Assembly (NCBI RefSeq): GCF_001634365.1 | Contig: NZ_CP014579.1 | Span: 3,100,001-3,164,000, forward strand | Length of the DNA stretch: 64,000 bases | Origin: Paraburkholderia phytofirmans OLGA172 | GTDB taxonomy: Bacteria > Pseudomonadota > Gammaproteobacteria > Burkholderiales > Burkholderiaceae | Reading direction: 5' to 3' | Shown: one piece after another, positions 43,422 through 53,184 of the stretch | Layout: each line of letters opens with the position of its first letter | Position numbering within the stretch: position 1 is the first letter of the stretch | Notes under the pieces: generated by a model | Seen by the model: only the letters and a program-made list of their open reading frames with translations | What the model was told of the DNA's origin: nothing | The model's database searches: none | Translations under genes and position numbers: made by a program

Positions 43422-44577
43422 AATTTTTAAAGCCTCCTCTTCTTATCCCATCTCCTTTAGAATAAATCTCGTCGCACACAGCGGAAAAAGGACGCCGCAA
43501 CCAAACATAAAACATTAGCGGATAGAACGGGGCGAGGTGGCGAACATAGCTTCCGTAATCAGGCTCAAACAAACTCTGAACAAGTAGAAACGAAATTACC
43601 AACGTGGCACAGTCAATCGAGAATCTGTCTCTCGACAATATCGCGTGCCAAGTGGATTTCCAGAAGGCATATTGCAATGTGGCGATAAAAATAAATATTA
43701 GGATGTAATAAGGAGAAGGGACTGCCAGCAAAGGCACAGGTGTTATCAACTCAGCAAGGGTTAGACATACATTGATATATCCAAGAAGAAAGCCGGCCCC
43801 CTGAAATACCGGCGCAATCATAGTTCTTGCTTCGCCCACGCCCGCATCAACCCGCGCCTCATTAACAGAAGTTCGAAACGCATCAGCGCTCAACCCGAAC
43901 TTCACTCTAATAATTACCGCAATTGAAAACAGCGACATCAAAACAACCATGACGATCAATGCACGATTTTTTAGTCGAGGCAACGCTGCCCTAAACGCAA
44001 TGAACTGGAGTACCACAATAAACCAATAGGTTCTGAAAAAATAACCATATAGAAGTGCCAGACACACCCACGAAATCAAACCCAAACCCCGTCCACGATT
44101 AACAAGAAACACAAACGAGAGAATTAATAATAAAACGATGACATCCTTGCTCAAGGTAGTTAGGTAAATAACTCCCATGAACGAAAAGAATCCGAATATA
44201 GTGAGCTCACTAATACGGATAAACCGTCCGCGCGCGCTCCATATTCCCCAGAGCAAGGATGGGACAACGACCATACCAGTGCAAATTGGCAGCAACGGAG
44301 AACTTTGGCGAAAACCCAACATACCGAATACTGCAGCGGTGCTTGAATAACTATCGCCCGGCACCAATTTAGCGCCCATAGAAATAAATTTATTAATAGT
44401 TCCAGCATCGAAAAAGAAATAACGTGGCAGGAGACTTTCCTTCATAAACGCGCATAAAAGCATAGCCCCTGCCATGAATATCCAAACGAGCGCAGACACC
44501 CCGGTCTGTAACGGCCGTGGCTTTCCACGCGGCATAGGCAAGAGAATGCGCGGTGGCATTTTCATTTTTTGCCCCAT
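43402..44577 (-). CDS. Polysaccharide polymerase (Wzy-like) membrane protein
   Basis: The 391-aa protein has about ten to eleven TM helices with a large loop (SADAFRTSVNEARVDAGVG) in the second half, and Arg-rich extramembrane turns. This is the layout of Wzy repeat-unit polymerases, which have little sequence conservation. The assignment rests on topology, on its place between the transferases and wzc, and on the lack of any other polymerase candidate in the cluster. It overlaps both neighbouring frames. Confidence 0.7.
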   Translation of the reverse strand: MGQKMKMPPRILLPMPRGKPRPLQTGVSALVWIFMAGAMLLCAFMKESLLPRYFFFDAGTINKFISMGAKLVPGDSYSSTAAVFGMLGFRQSSPLLPICTGMVVVPSLLWGIWSARGRFIRISELTIFGFFSFMGVIYLTTLSKDVIVLLLILSFVFLVNRGRGLGLISWVCLALLYGYFFRTYWFIVVLQFIAFRAALPRLKNRALIVMVVLMSLFSIAVIIRVKFGLSADAFRTSVNEARVDAGVGEARTMIAPVFQGAGFLLGYINVCLTLAELITPVPLLAVPSPYYILIFIFIATLQYAFWKSTWHAILSRDRFSIDCATLVISFLLVQSLFEPDYGSYVRHLAPFYPLMFYVWLRRPFSAVCDEIYSKGDGIRRGGFKNFDVKTI

Positions 44578-44813
44578 CTATCTAAAAACGCGTGACTTCC
44601 CGTGGTTCCAAATTCCGGATTTGGCATGCACATTTCGTCCAAGCGAGAAACTTTTAGGTTCTCATCTTTGCCAAAATAGAAAGCGGGCAGTTCTCTGAGC
44701 CACCTTATAAGAGGGGTACGGACGCCGGGCGACATGATCGGGAAACCGCACGAAAGCATTTGGTGCTTAGCACTTGCACCGCCCAATTTTCTGTGGCCTA
44801 ACCTTAACTTCAT
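44562..44813 (-). CDS. Small hypothetical protein coupled to GT4 gene
   Basis: The 83-aa frame starts within the stop of the upstream glycosyltransferase (ATGA) and ends inside the start of the Wzy-like gene, so it fits the operon tightly. The sequence (LIRWLRELPAFYFGKDENL, CMPNPEFGTTGSHAFLDRWGK) has a protein-like composition but matches nothing I recognise. It might be the remnant of a larger transferase. Confidence 0.45.
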   Translation of the reverse strand: MKLRLGHRKLGGASAKHQMLSCGFPIMSPGVRTPLIRWLRELPAFYFGKDENLKVSRLDEMCMPNPEFGTTGSHAFLDRWGKK

Positions 44814-45994
44814 TGGATCGCTCGCGATTCGAAGCGTGGGCTGTTTCCAGCATCGCCTTCAAGAAGCAACGTACGCCAGCGCTCCAAAACAGCCTGCCTG
44901 CTGAATCTCGCGGACGTGGACTTTGCAGCCTTCGAAAAATCAATTCGCATCCGTTCGTTCTTCATAAGTTCGCGCAAGGCGACTGCAAGACCTAATACGT
45001 CGCCGTTGGGAACTAGCCTCCCTGATTCGCCATCGGCAACGATTTCTCTCGGACCGGTTTCACAATCAAACGATACGATCGGTAGTCCGCAACTACATGC
45101 TTCAATGAGTACCATCGGAAGCCCTTCGTATCTTGATGAACAACATACCAAAGCCGCCTTTTTGTAGTAGTCTTGGACCGTTTCAGTAGACTTCTTCAAA
45201 GTCACTGACGCCGTGATTTTGCAATCCGAAATTAGCCTTTCCAATACCGCTCGGCCTTCACCGTCGCCCACTATCAAGAGATTCCAGCCGTCCGCGGCAG
45301 GATCTCGTAAAACCTCGGCCCACGCCGCAATGAGGAGATCGAAACCCTTCTGATGTACGAGTCGCCCAATTGCGAGGACCGTCTTCGACTGATGATCGTA
45401 AGTGCAATCAAAAAGATCTCCGTCGATTGGATTTACGATGGCGTGAACACGTGCTTCGGTACCGGTTTTCTTCAACCAAACCTCTCTGTCCCGCTGCGTC
45501 AACGTGACAATATCGTCAACAACTAATGCAGCCAGATACCTCGCGAACGTCCTCTTTCGCCTTCCCGCGTTGGAATTGAAATTAAAATGTTCCCAGCATA
45601 TGGTCCGAATTTTTAGTCCTACGGCAGCTGGAATTGCGTAGAGGCATAGCGATGATTCGACAACAACAATCGTGTTGATCCTGTTTTCTATCAGGTACCT
45701 TCTCAACTTCGCTATTGCCGGTAAATATCTACCTGTCATGCGCCCTGATTCTTTGAACAGAGAAGTTCGCTTTATTCGTTGATCCACGTCAAACTTGCAG
45801 GCCGCCTCTCCCATGAGAGCGATCATGTGTACATCTAAAACATTCGCCAGATCGACAACGCCATCCGCAACGGTGCATGCCGACCTTTCCGTGCCACCAA
45901 ATCCGTCCATTCGCGCGATAAAAAAACATAAGCGCGTGTGGGCTTGTGAGTGGTGATTCAACTTATTTATCGGATAGGTAGGCATAATGTCCAT
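44810..45994 (-). CDS. GT4-family glycosyltransferase
   Basis: The protein has 394 aa. An N-terminal FFIARMDGFGGTERSACTVA motif precedes a GT4 C-terminal half: KTVLAIGRLVHQKGFDLLIAAW, SSRYEGLPMVLIEACSCGLP and DCETGPREIV. The last is typical of the WcaE/amylovoran-type GT4 group that recognises galactose- or mannose-type donors, though the donor cannot be fixed. The start lies within the end of wzc (32-nt overlap). Confidence 0.92.
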   Translation of the reverse strand: MDIMPTYPINKLNHHSQAHTRLCFFIARMDGFGGTERSACTVADGVVDLANVLDVHMIALMGEAACKFDVDQRIKRTSLFKESGRMTGRYLPAIAKLRRYLIENRINTIVVVESSLCLYAIPAAVGLKIRTICWEHFNFNSNAGRRKRTFARYLAALVVDDIVTLTQRDREVWLKKTGTEARVHAIVNPIDGDLFDCTYDHQSKTVLAIGRLVHQKGFDLLIAAWAEVLRDPAADGWNLLIVGDGEGRAVLERLISDCKITASVTLKKSTETVQDYYKKAALVCCSSRYEGLPMVLIEACSCGLPIVSFDCETGPREIVADGESGRLVPNGDVLGLAVALRELMKNERMRIDFSKAAKSTSARFSRQAVLERWRTLLLEGDAGNSPRFESRAIQ

Positions 45995-48161
45995 AGCTCA
46001 TGTAGCCGGCGACTCGGTGTTCGACGGCATTGAAAATTGTTCCGTTGACTTTCACGCTATTGTGTTCAAGCCGCTGTCTTGCCAGCTCCACTTCTTTAAG
46101 CTGATTGACGCCAAATCGAACGACCATTAACGAAGTGCCGGCAATATTCCCGATAATTGCTGCATCGGTTACGGCCAAAATCGGAGGCGTGTCAACGATA
46201 ACCAGATCGTACTGACCGGCCACATCGGACATGATCTTCGTAAACCGCGGGTGCATCAAAAGCTCGGAAGGATTCGGTGGGACGCAGCCCCGAGAGAGGA
46301 AATCAAGATTTTCTTGACCTGCATTTTTGTGAATCGCATCTTGAAAAGCTACGCGACCAGATATCAATTCCGACAGACCGTTCCCAGCGGAGACCCCAAG
46401 ACTCAGATGTGCTGTTCCCTTGCGCATATCGGCATCAACAAGAAGTACCCGCTGCCCTGACTGAGCAATTACAGCAGCGAGATTGCTCGCCACAAACGTC
46501 TTGCCCGCGTTTGGACTAGATCCGGTGATCATCAATATGTTGTTCTTTGCCTCAATGCGTGCAAAGTGCAGACTAGTTCGCAAACTACGGAGTGCCTCAA
46601 TGGATAGATCCGCTGGGTTTTCGACTGCGAGCAACTTCGCGCCGGTCGGTAAAGAGACGCCCCGTTTCTTTTCTACCATCGCGAGCCACCGCTCGCTAAC
46701 AGGCACCGACGCGTAGACCGGCATCCCAATTTCCTCTATTGCGGCAGGATCTTCGAGGCCTCGCTTCAACGACTGCCTTAGGAACACCGCTAATGCAGAG
46801 AAAAGCAAACCAACAACAATACCAATTGCCAATATTAAGATTCGCTTTGGTTTGACCGGATTGGTTGTGTCAACCGCTGGAACATCGACAATTCTGGCAT
46901 TCCCGACCGTGCCAGCCCGCGCGACATCCAGCTGCTGCGCTTGTGCAAGCAAGGCGGTATAGGTTTGAGTGCTAACTTCGACGTCACCAGTTAATTGGAG
47001 TAATTTTTGTTGCGCATCAGGTAGAGAAAGCATTTGATTCTGAAGCGCGTCCTTTTTGGCTGACAACTGAGCAACCTGGTCATCCAACGCTTTCAGCGTT
47101 GGATGACCAGGTTGGAATTTGCTATCCGCCACAGCTTGCTCCAACCGGATTTGTTGTATGTTTGTTTCTACTGCCACCATCTGCTCCAACATGGAGCGTG
47201 TTTCAAGCGTTAAGTCGACTGACTTTGCGCTCATTTGAAAATGTTTAAGCGCTATTTGCGCTTTCTCCATATCGGCTTTCACCCGAGGAAGCTGTTGACG
47301 CACAAAATCCAAACTTTTGGCCGCTTCCGCGGCACTTCGATCAACGTTTTGTCTGACGTATGCTGCGCTGATATCGCGTAGGATCGCGCTCGCTAGCATG
47401 GGATCTTCATTCTGGTAGCTAATAGCAATAATTCCTGAATCTTTACCTTGTTCAATGGCTATGAGATCGTTTTGAAGGTTCACAATCGCGCTAAGCGTCG
47501 GAACTCGCCTTATGTCGAAAACGGTCCCAGGATTGGCTCGCAGATGACTCACCATGATCGTGAATCCAGACTTCTCGACAATCTCACCCACCTTTCCATG
47601 CAAGATCTCATCGCCGTTTCCATCTTCGAGTCGGTATGCCTCCCCGCTATCTGCAACCAAGGTCAGCGGAACATTTAACATCGAGTCGGGAACTTCGAAC
47701 TTCTTAACCGAGATGGCTTCTCCGCCCCAACCGTATCTACCCATTCCCCAAATTGGCCGTGCTAACAACAGGCTGTTGCTGCTGCGAAATTGCCGGCTTA
47801 TCGCGTCGCCCACCAAGGGAAACCTTCTCACTTGGACTGGAATGTCAAGCCGCAGGTCGTCTACAGCCTGACCGACTACCATACGAGAGGTAAGTAGAGC
47901 GATCTCCGTTATCGCTTCTGTGTTCGACGAACCCAGCAATTGCTGCAATTCCGAAGCTACACCGCCGACCGGCGTGCGATGCTCCACTTGAAGGAGCGCA
48001 TCAGCTTGATAGACTGGAGTGGCCAACATGGCATAGGCAATACTTACTGCAAGAAATATCCCAGTCACTACGGCGATAAGCCACCTGTTGTCGATCAACG
48101 TTCCAACCAATTGATGGAAGTCGATCTCCTCGTCTTTTTTGATTGTTACGTCGTTTGGCAT
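45963..48161 (-). CDS. wzc: Polysaccharide co-polymerase / BY-kinase (Wzc, BceF-like)
   Basis: The protein has 732 aa with a Wzz domain bounded by TM helices near 28-48 and 430-452, and a long periplasmic coiled coil. The C-terminal bacterial tyrosine kinase has Walker A SSPNAGKTF, Walker A' LLVDADMRKG and Walker B LVIVDTPP. The tail has a short tyrosine cluster (YMSYGHYAYLSDK). It controls chain length and export with Wza and is reset by the Wzb phosphatase encoded just upstream. Expected length and domain order are complete. A 20-bp perfect inverted repeat lies inside the coiled-coil coding part. Confidence 0.95.
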   Translation of the reverse strand: MPNDVTIKKDEEIDFHQLVGTLIDNRWLIAVVTGIFLAVSIAYAMLATPVYQADALLQVEHRTPVGGVASELQQLLGSSNTEAITEIALLTSRMVVGQAVDDLRLDIPVQVRRFPLVGDAISRQFRSSNSLLLARPIWGMGRYGWGGEAISVKKFEVPDSMLNVPLTLVADSGEAYRLEDGNGDEILHGKVGEIVEKSGFTIMVSHLRANPGTVFDIRRVPTLSAIVNLQNDLIAIEQGKDSGIIAISYQNEDPMLASAILRDISAAYVRQNVDRSAAEAAKSLDFVRQQLPRVKADMEKAQIALKHFQMSAKSVDLTLETRSMLEQMVAVETNIQQIRLEQAVADSKFQPGHPTLKALDDQVAQLSAKKDALQNQMLSLPDAQQKLLQLTGDVEVSTQTYTALLAQAQQLDVARAGTVGNARIVDVPAVDTTNPVKPKRILILAIGIVVGLLFSALAVFLRQSLKRGLEDPAAIEEIGMPVYASVPVSERWLAMVEKKRGVSLPTGAKLLAVENPADLSIEALRSLRTSLHFARIEAKNNILMITGSSPNAGKTFVASNLAAVIAQSGQRVLLVDADMRKGTAHLSLGVSAGNGLSELISGRVAFQDAIHKNAGQENLDFLSRGCVPPNPSELLMHPRFTKIMSDVAGQYDLVIVDTPPILAVTDAAIIGNIAGTSLMVVRFGVNQLKEVELARQRLEHNSVKVNGTIFNAVEHRVAGYMSYGHYAYLSDK
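47072..47114. repeat. Perfect 20-bp inverted repeat inside wzc
   Basis: Arms 47072-47091 and 47095-47114 are exactly complementary with a 3-nt loop (TTC). The core of the arms is TCATCCAACGCT / AGCGTTGGATGA. It lies in frame within the Wzc coiled-coil region (protein QPGHPTLKALDDQVA). Such a long perfect stem in coding DNA is unexpected by chance. Confidence 0.92.
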
Positions 48162-48187
48162 GTTCGACTCGAGGTCGTTAGTTAAAC

Positions 48188-48622
48188 TTAAATATATTTA
48201 ATCCAGCTTTCGACAGCTTGATCAATAAGACGATAGGCATGTTGATAGGCAGCTTTGGAAAGACGGTAAGGATCAGGTACCGTCGCATCACCCTGCCACT
48301 TTCCTAGAAGCAGAACTTTTCCTCTTGCTTCCGGGGCCATTCCCACGATTCCACTTACTTGATCGTCCTGCATAACGAGTACAAGATCAGCTGAATGAAG
48401 CATTGGCATCGTAAGTTGCTGTGCCCGATGGCGACTTCCGTCGTAGCCGTTCTCAGAGAGCATTTTTGCCGCGTCTTTGCACATTTCGCGACCTACCAAA
48501 GCACTCAACCCGGCGCTGTCAACGCAGATTGACCGGTCGGTAAGTCGCTCACGAAATAGAACTTCCGCGATCGGGCTACGGCAAATGTTTGCTGTACAAA
48601 CAATCAGAATATGGTGAAACAT
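48188..48622 (-). CDS. wzb: Low-molecular-weight protein-tyrosine phosphatase (Wzb-like)
   Basis: The ATG at 48622 gives 144 aa. The active site CTANICRS (CX5R-S) lies at the N-terminus and the general-acid loop VPDPYRLSKAAY near residue 115, as in Wzb/Etp. It removes phosphate from the tyrosine tail of Wzc, a cycle needed for capsule or exopolysaccharide export. It is encoded between wza and wzc as is usual. Confidence 0.94.
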   Translation of the reverse strand: MFHHILIVCTANICRSPIAEVLFRERLTDRSICVDSAGLSALVGREMCKDAAKMLSENGYDGSRHRAQQLTMPMLHSADLVLVMQDDQVSGIVGMAPEARGKVLLLGKWQGDATVPDPYRLSKAAYQHAYRLIDQAVESWIKYI

Positions 48623-48695
48623 CGCCGCTTCCAATTTAATGGTTCAATCGCTATATAAATTAACTGCCGCAATTGTTTACGGATTCGTCATATTT

Positions 48696-49868
48696 TTATC
48701 TTGTCAGTACAGTAGCCGCAATACCAGCGTTATAGGCTGGTAGAAGCAGACTAAGGATTCGGCTCAAGCGCACAAGGCCATTCCCATCAACGTAGACTAC
48801 GTCTTTCGGTAGCAGCTCAAATTCGCTCGCAAGCGTCATCGCCACGGGATTGTGAGCGTTCAAATGAAAGACCTGCGGTTTGTCAGTCGCGATACCTCGG
48901 ATCACGTAGAGTTCCTTCGCATCGGCCGTATTCGAATTAATACTACCCGCTTGCGCCAATGCTTGACTGAGAGTGAGTTTTCCGGTCTTCATCGGTAAGG
49001 CAAGCGCCGGTTTATTCACCTCTCCCATCACAAAGATACCGTTGTCATCCCGCCCTGGAACGCGAAGAACATCGCCCGCCTGAAGCATGATACTGGCGGG
49101 GCTAACGTTCTTATCAAGCATCTCAGTAAGGCTAATCGGGTGAGAAATGCCGGCTCGCAAAAGAGTAAGACGGCTCTGGTCAGCATTCAGGCTAAAACCG
49201 CCTGCGCGATTGACGGCTTCCAGCAACGTCATTGGGATGTCGTTGAGCTGCAAAAGACCTGGGGCCTTTACCTCGCCGTCAACGTAGACATCTTTCGCTC
49301 GAAAAGACGCAACGCGTAATGTCAACTGCGGTTCTTTATAGGACTTGGATAACGCCTCAAGCAATCGAGCCTGCGCTTCGTCAGGCCGCAGGTCGGCTAC
49401 ATGAAGAGTGCCAACATAGGGAAATTGGATGTTACCCAACTGATCGACAACAAATCCGGGAGCAGGATCCGCGAGACGAGTGCTATTTACCGGAGCCGTT
49501 CCGGTTGGAACCAATTCGGGGTGGTCCCAAACATTGATCTGCAATACGTCACCCTGCCCTATCGTGTAGGGATGGGCACGGGTCATAAGCACCCGAAGAT
49601 CGTTTTCTGCATCGGCATGACGGGCGATTTCCTGCTGCCGGATCAAGTTGATGTTTATGTCACTGATCGGGAGTTGCAGCTCCGTTGCTGGCGTGTTCGC
49701 ATCACCGCTCGAAACAGGGATAGATGCGGACTCTGTCATCCGCATGCCCGGTGCAATCGTGCATGCGGAGAGCGCAAGCGAAAACATCCCAATTACGGCG
49801 GCGTGTGAGAGGCTCGCTAGGACGCTACGTCGATTCGTGGCTCGAATTGAAAATACCTGCACTTGCAT
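48696..49868 (-). CDS. wza: Polysaccharide export outer-membrane lipoprotein (Wza)
   Basis: The ATG at 49868 gives 390 aa with a lipoprotein signal (MFSLALSAC, lipobox Cys near residue 36). The polysaccharide export (PES) motif YTIGQGDVLQINVWDHPEL is followed by SLBB domains (VYVDGEVKAPGLLQLNDIPMTLLEAV; IFVMGEVNKPALALP). It forms the outer-membrane channel for the polymer with Wzc. A longer frame starts at 49913 but adds residues ahead of the signal peptide. Confidence 0.94.
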   Translation of the reverse strand: MQVQVFSIRATNRRSVLASLSHAAVIGMFSLALSACTIAPGMRMTESASIPVSSGDANTPATELQLPISDININLIRQQEIARHADAENDLRVLMTRAHPYTIGQGDVLQINVWDHPELVPTGTAPVNSTRLADPAPGFVVDQLGNIQFPYVGTLHVADLRPDEAQARLLEALSKSYKEPQLTLRVASFRAKDVYVDGEVKAPGLLQLNDIPMTLLEAVNRAGGFSLNADQSRLTLLRAGISHPISLTEMLDKNVSPASIMLQAGDVLRVPGRDDNGIFVMGEVNKPALALPMKTGKLTLSQALAQAGSINSNTADAKELYVIRGIATDKPQVFHLNAHNPVAMTLASEFELLPKDVVYVDGNGLVRLSRILSLLLPAYNAGIAATVLTR

Positions 49869-50020
49869 CGCTTTAACCCCGTAATTCGTCAACTTTTCCC
49901 GGTTCACACACAAACGACGAGATCCGGAACGTCTTCTCTGCGCGCTGCAGCCGGCTTACTCTGAGGTTCGGACGGAACCCCGAGGTGTGCGGTCTAGTTC
50001 TCCAGTACGCAGAGTTGCCA

Positions 50021-50746
50021 TCAGCGCGTAGCAGTGCCCGAACCACCCGTCCCACCCGTCGGCCCACTACTCCCACTGCTAATCGGCGCCGCCGCCCCAG
50101 CCGCCTGCGCAGCCGAAGCCAACGAAGCCTTCGGCTGCCCATTACTCAAAATCGCCCCGGCCGTCAGCAACGTATCGAGATCCGCATCCGCACCCGGAGT
50201 GCCCGGCGTAAACGAAACTGTCAAGAACGAGGAAGAGGAAAGCGTGATCCCGTACGTGTCTTTGATCAGCTTCACAACCGCCGCCTCAGCATTCGCAATC
50301 ACAGTGCTATTTGACAGCGCGCTTTGATACGACGGGTTAGAAGTAATCCCCGCGAGCAACCCACTAACCGTCGTGCCCAACTGCCCCGCGAGGTAGTCCA
50401 ACAGCAACTCCGTCAGCGGCGTCACGTTGTACGTACCCGCACCGGCCGCAAACGAATGAATCGTGACCGCCCCCCCGGTTGCCGTAATCGCGCAAGGACC
50501 ATCGAACGCAAACGTCGCCGAATACGCGCCGTTCGAGTTAGCCGTCGCGCTACCCGACCCGTTCTTGCAAGTCAGCGTGATACTTGCGTTAGCCAGCGCC
50601 ACGCCCACCGCAGCCGTACCGCTCACCGTCCCGGCCGGCGAACCGCCGCTACCGGTCCCGCCACCGCATGCGACCAACGCGCTGGTCGCAAGCACCATCG
50701 ATCCGAACTGCAGCGTGCGCAGCGTAGCGCCGTTTAGAAGCTTCAT
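50021..50746 (-). CDS. Hypothetical lipoprotein in exopolysaccharide cluster
   Basis: The ATG at 50746 with GGAG seven bases upstream gives 241 aa. The signal peptide ends in a lipobox (LVACGGG). The mature protein is Ala/Ser/Gly/Thr-rich: a carboxypeptidase-regulatory-like beta domain (VSGTAAVGVALANASITLTCKNGSG) and then a helical part. The C-terminus is Gly/Ser/Pro-rich. No enzymatic motif is seen. Similar lipoproteins accompany YjbH-type genes, so it may help in anchoring or exporting the polymer. Confidence 0.75.
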   Translation of the reverse strand: MKLLNGATLRTLQFGSMVLATSALVACGGGTGSGGSPAGTVSGTAAVGVALANASITLTCKNGSGSATANSNGAYSATFAFDGPCAITATGGAVTIHSFAAGAGTYNVTPLTELLLDYLAGQLGTTVSGLLAGITSNPSYQSALSNSTVIANAEAAVVKLIKDTYGITLSSSSFLTVSFTPGTPGADADLDTLLTAGAILSNGQPKASLASAAQAAGAAAPISSGSSGPTGGTGGSGTATR

Positions 50747-50765
50747 CGCCCATCTCCAAAGAAAG

Positions 50766-53162
50766 TCATTCACAATTGACTGGCACCAACGCCCGTCCGT
50801 CGCTTACACCCTGCAAACCGTTTCCGCAGATGCCATGTGAAATCGCAGCACCTGTCGATACAATAGGTGCACTCGCTTGCGGCTTCGGCTTCGGCTTCGG
50901 CTTCGGCTTCGTTCCATCATTACTGGGTTGCCCGTAACGCAGATACGCATCACGCATCCGGTAAAGCTGGGTCGAGAAGTACTCGCCGCTAAAGCGGCCC
51001 TGATTCAGCAGGTACTGCTGCGTGCTGTACGGGAAGGCCACGTTCTCGGCCGCATTGGTCGACAGATAATTCGTCGATGCCACCCGCGTGCGGAAATCGA
51101 GCCCGAACTGTTCAGAGCCGTACACCTGACTGATCCCCGGCTTCATCCCCTGGCGCAACGTCAGCGGGAAGCTGATTGCAGCGCCCACGAACGTGCCCTG
51201 CCCGCTATGCTCGCCGTGCACGCTCACCGATACGTCGTCGAACCAGCGCGTCAGCGTCGCGACTGGTCCCTTGTCCCCACCGACAAAGCGCGTCACACCC
51301 GCTTCGATCCACAGCTTCCAGGACGGCTGCACCCATCGGTAAGTCAGCTCGGCATTCTTCTCACTCGGCAATTCGTCATGACCCGGCTCGTGGTGCAAAT
51401 AGGCGAGCCGCAAGCGAACCAGATCAGGGCGGCCTGGCACGAACACCGTGGTCTCGTTTTGCACGCCGACATACGAGTAATCGAACTTGCCGACCGATGC
51501 CACGTTGAACACCTGCGGCATGATCCAGAAGCTTTGTGCCAATGCGACCGCATTCAGACCGCCGCGCAAGCGGGAATCGCTAAACACTCGGCCTTCATCC
51601 ATGTTTTTGGTGTTGTAGATCGATGCGATATAACTCGCGTATAACTCCGCGCCACGCCACAGCGGCACGAACCCTTCAATGTTGGCGCCAAGCGAGACGT
51701 CGAAGACGCCGTACTCGGTTCCGTACAGGTAACTGACGATCGGCTCGACCTGGATCCGCGTCAGCCCATGCGTGTGCTCGTTGCCATGCCATGCGATCGA
51801 ATCCGCGTCGTAGGTCGGGCGTGTGCGCATCGTCATTGACGCGCTTGTAGCCGTCGGCGCGCCGCCAGCAACGAACTGCGCAAATGCATCACGATCGACA
51901 ATGACTTCGCCTAATGGCTCATTGGCCTTCTTGATGACCACGTGAATCTTGTCGGTGCCGTGCGGCGCATTCACGCTCGCCACACCAAGCACAATGCCCA
52001 GCGCGTCAGCTTCGTTCTGGTTGTAGCGATGGTTCTCGTACTCGACCACCAGATCTCGACCGCTCATCCCGACACGCACTCGCTCGAGGCCGGCGGCAAA
52101 TAGTTGCGCGGCGATTTTGTCGAGCGCGGAGGTATCCAGCGCCTCCGGAATGGCCTGAGACTGCGCATCCGGCGATTTGGCCGCCGCCACGTCACTCAGC
52201 ATCACAGATGCATACGACTGCAGCGGCAGCACATACGTAATCGGCGCTGCGGCCAGCGCGTTGTCGTTACTTGCGGCACTGAGCGTGTCCACCGGTTGCA
52301 AGCTAGCGAGGCGGATCGGGCCGTCATCGTCGGCATCCGCTGTCTGGGCTGCGGACACTTCCGGCCCCTCGCACAAGCCGCCTGCACAACGTGCACTGCT
52401 AAAACGTTTGCCCAGTGGAATCTGAATGCCCACCGAGAACGACGTGCGCGGCGACACGCCATCCGTCGAGCGGATCGACCGCATGAACGTACCAATCACA
52501 TTCGCATCGGCTAGCCAGCTAATCCGCGGAGACTGATAACGCACGCCGGCATAAGGCGTCTTCGAATCGTCTTCTGCGAGCAACGACAATCCCGTGTTCC
52601 ACAGCGAGACCTGCGCGCCGCCGAATAAACCATCGAGGCGATCGCCCTGGCCGTAACCGGCGGTCAACGTCACCGGTCCAAACGCTTGCGACACCACACC
52701 GTATTTCGAACGGAAGAAATGCGTCTGACCGCCAATATCGCTAATGCCGAACGCAATGCTCGGCTGATACTTAAAGAATTTCGGCACTTCGAGCTTGACG
52801 TCGCCCATCAGGTGGCGAAACAGGAAGTGGTCGGCGCCGCTGAAGGGTGCGTGGACATCAGCCGGGTAATTAGCTAGTCCACCGGACACCTCCACATAAG
52901 GCAGCAAGCCCACTGCCCCCCAATACATCTGCGCGCCCGTCGCCTGCTTTCCGTAGCGCGGATCAATGTAGTTGTTGTATTGCGCTTCCACCGTCCCTTC
53001 GGGCAGTGCAAACGCATACGGAATCACCAAACCACCCGCCTGCCCGAGCGCATTCAGCGCAGGGTCGGCCGCATGCGCTGAAGCAGAGAACGCCAAAACC
53101 GCAGCAAGCGCCAGCGCGCTCGGCGCCGATCGGGGTTGTTGTCCGCGTAGTTTCATGGCCAT
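50766..53162 (-). CDS. YjbH-family exopolysaccharide outer-membrane protein
   Basis: The protein has 798 aa with a Sec signal (cleavage after AHA, about residue 31) and a long beta-rich mature part: GTVEAQYNNYIDPRYGKQATG, PYVEVSGGLANYP, VYGSEQFGLDFRTRVASTNY. This is the YjbH (DUF940) family, outer-membrane beta-barrel-like proteins linked to exopolysaccharide secretion. Near the C-terminus is a short KPKPKPKPKP stretch coded by GGCTTC repeats. It is transcribed between wcaJ and the lipoprotein. Confidence 0.88.
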   Translation of the reverse strand: MAMKLRGQQPRSAPSALALAAVLAFSASAHAADPALNALGQAGGLVIPYAFALPEGTVEAQYNNYIDPRYGKQATGAQMYWGAVGLLPYVEVSGGLANYPADVHAPFSGADHFLFRHLMGDVKLEVPKFFKYQPSIAFGISDIGGQTHFFRSKYGVVSQAFGPVTLTAGYGQGDRLDGLFGGAQVSLWNTGLSLLAEDDSKTPYAGVRYQSPRISWLADANVIGTFMRSIRSTDGVSPRTSFSVGIQIPLGKRFSSARCAGGLCEGPEVSAAQTADADDDGPIRLASLQPVDTLSAASNDNALAAAPITYVLPLQSYASVMLSDVAAAKSPDAQSQAIPEALDTSALDKIAAQLFAAGLERVRVGMSGRDLVVEYENHRYNQNEADALGIVLGVASVNAPHGTDKIHVVIKKANEPLGEVIVDRDAFAQFVAGGAPTATSASMTMRTRPTYDADSIAWHGNEHTHGLTRIQVEPIVSYLYGTEYGVFDVSLGANIEGFVPLWRGAELYASYIASIYNTKNMDEGRVFSDSRLRGGLNAVALAQSFWIMPQVFNVASVGKFDYSYVGVQNETTVFVPGRPDLVRLRLAYLHHEPGHDELPSEKNAELTYRWVQPSWKLWIEAGVTRFVGGDKGPVATLTRWFDDVSVSVHGEHSGQGTFVGAAISFPLTLRQGMKPGISQVYGSEQFGLDFRTRVASTNYLSTNAAENVAFPYSTQQYLLNQGRFSGEYFSTQLYRMRDAYLRYGQPSNDGTKPKPKPKPKPQASAPIVSTGAAISHGICGNGLQGVSDGRALVPVNCE
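50881..50910. repeat. Five-unit GGCTTC hexanucleotide repeat in yjbH-like gene
   Basis: Five GGCTTC units encode the KPKPKPKPKP stretch. An in-frame hexanucleotide could vary in number without breaking the frame. Confidence 0.85.
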
Positions 53163-53184
53163 GTTTTTTAATTGTGTGCACGTG

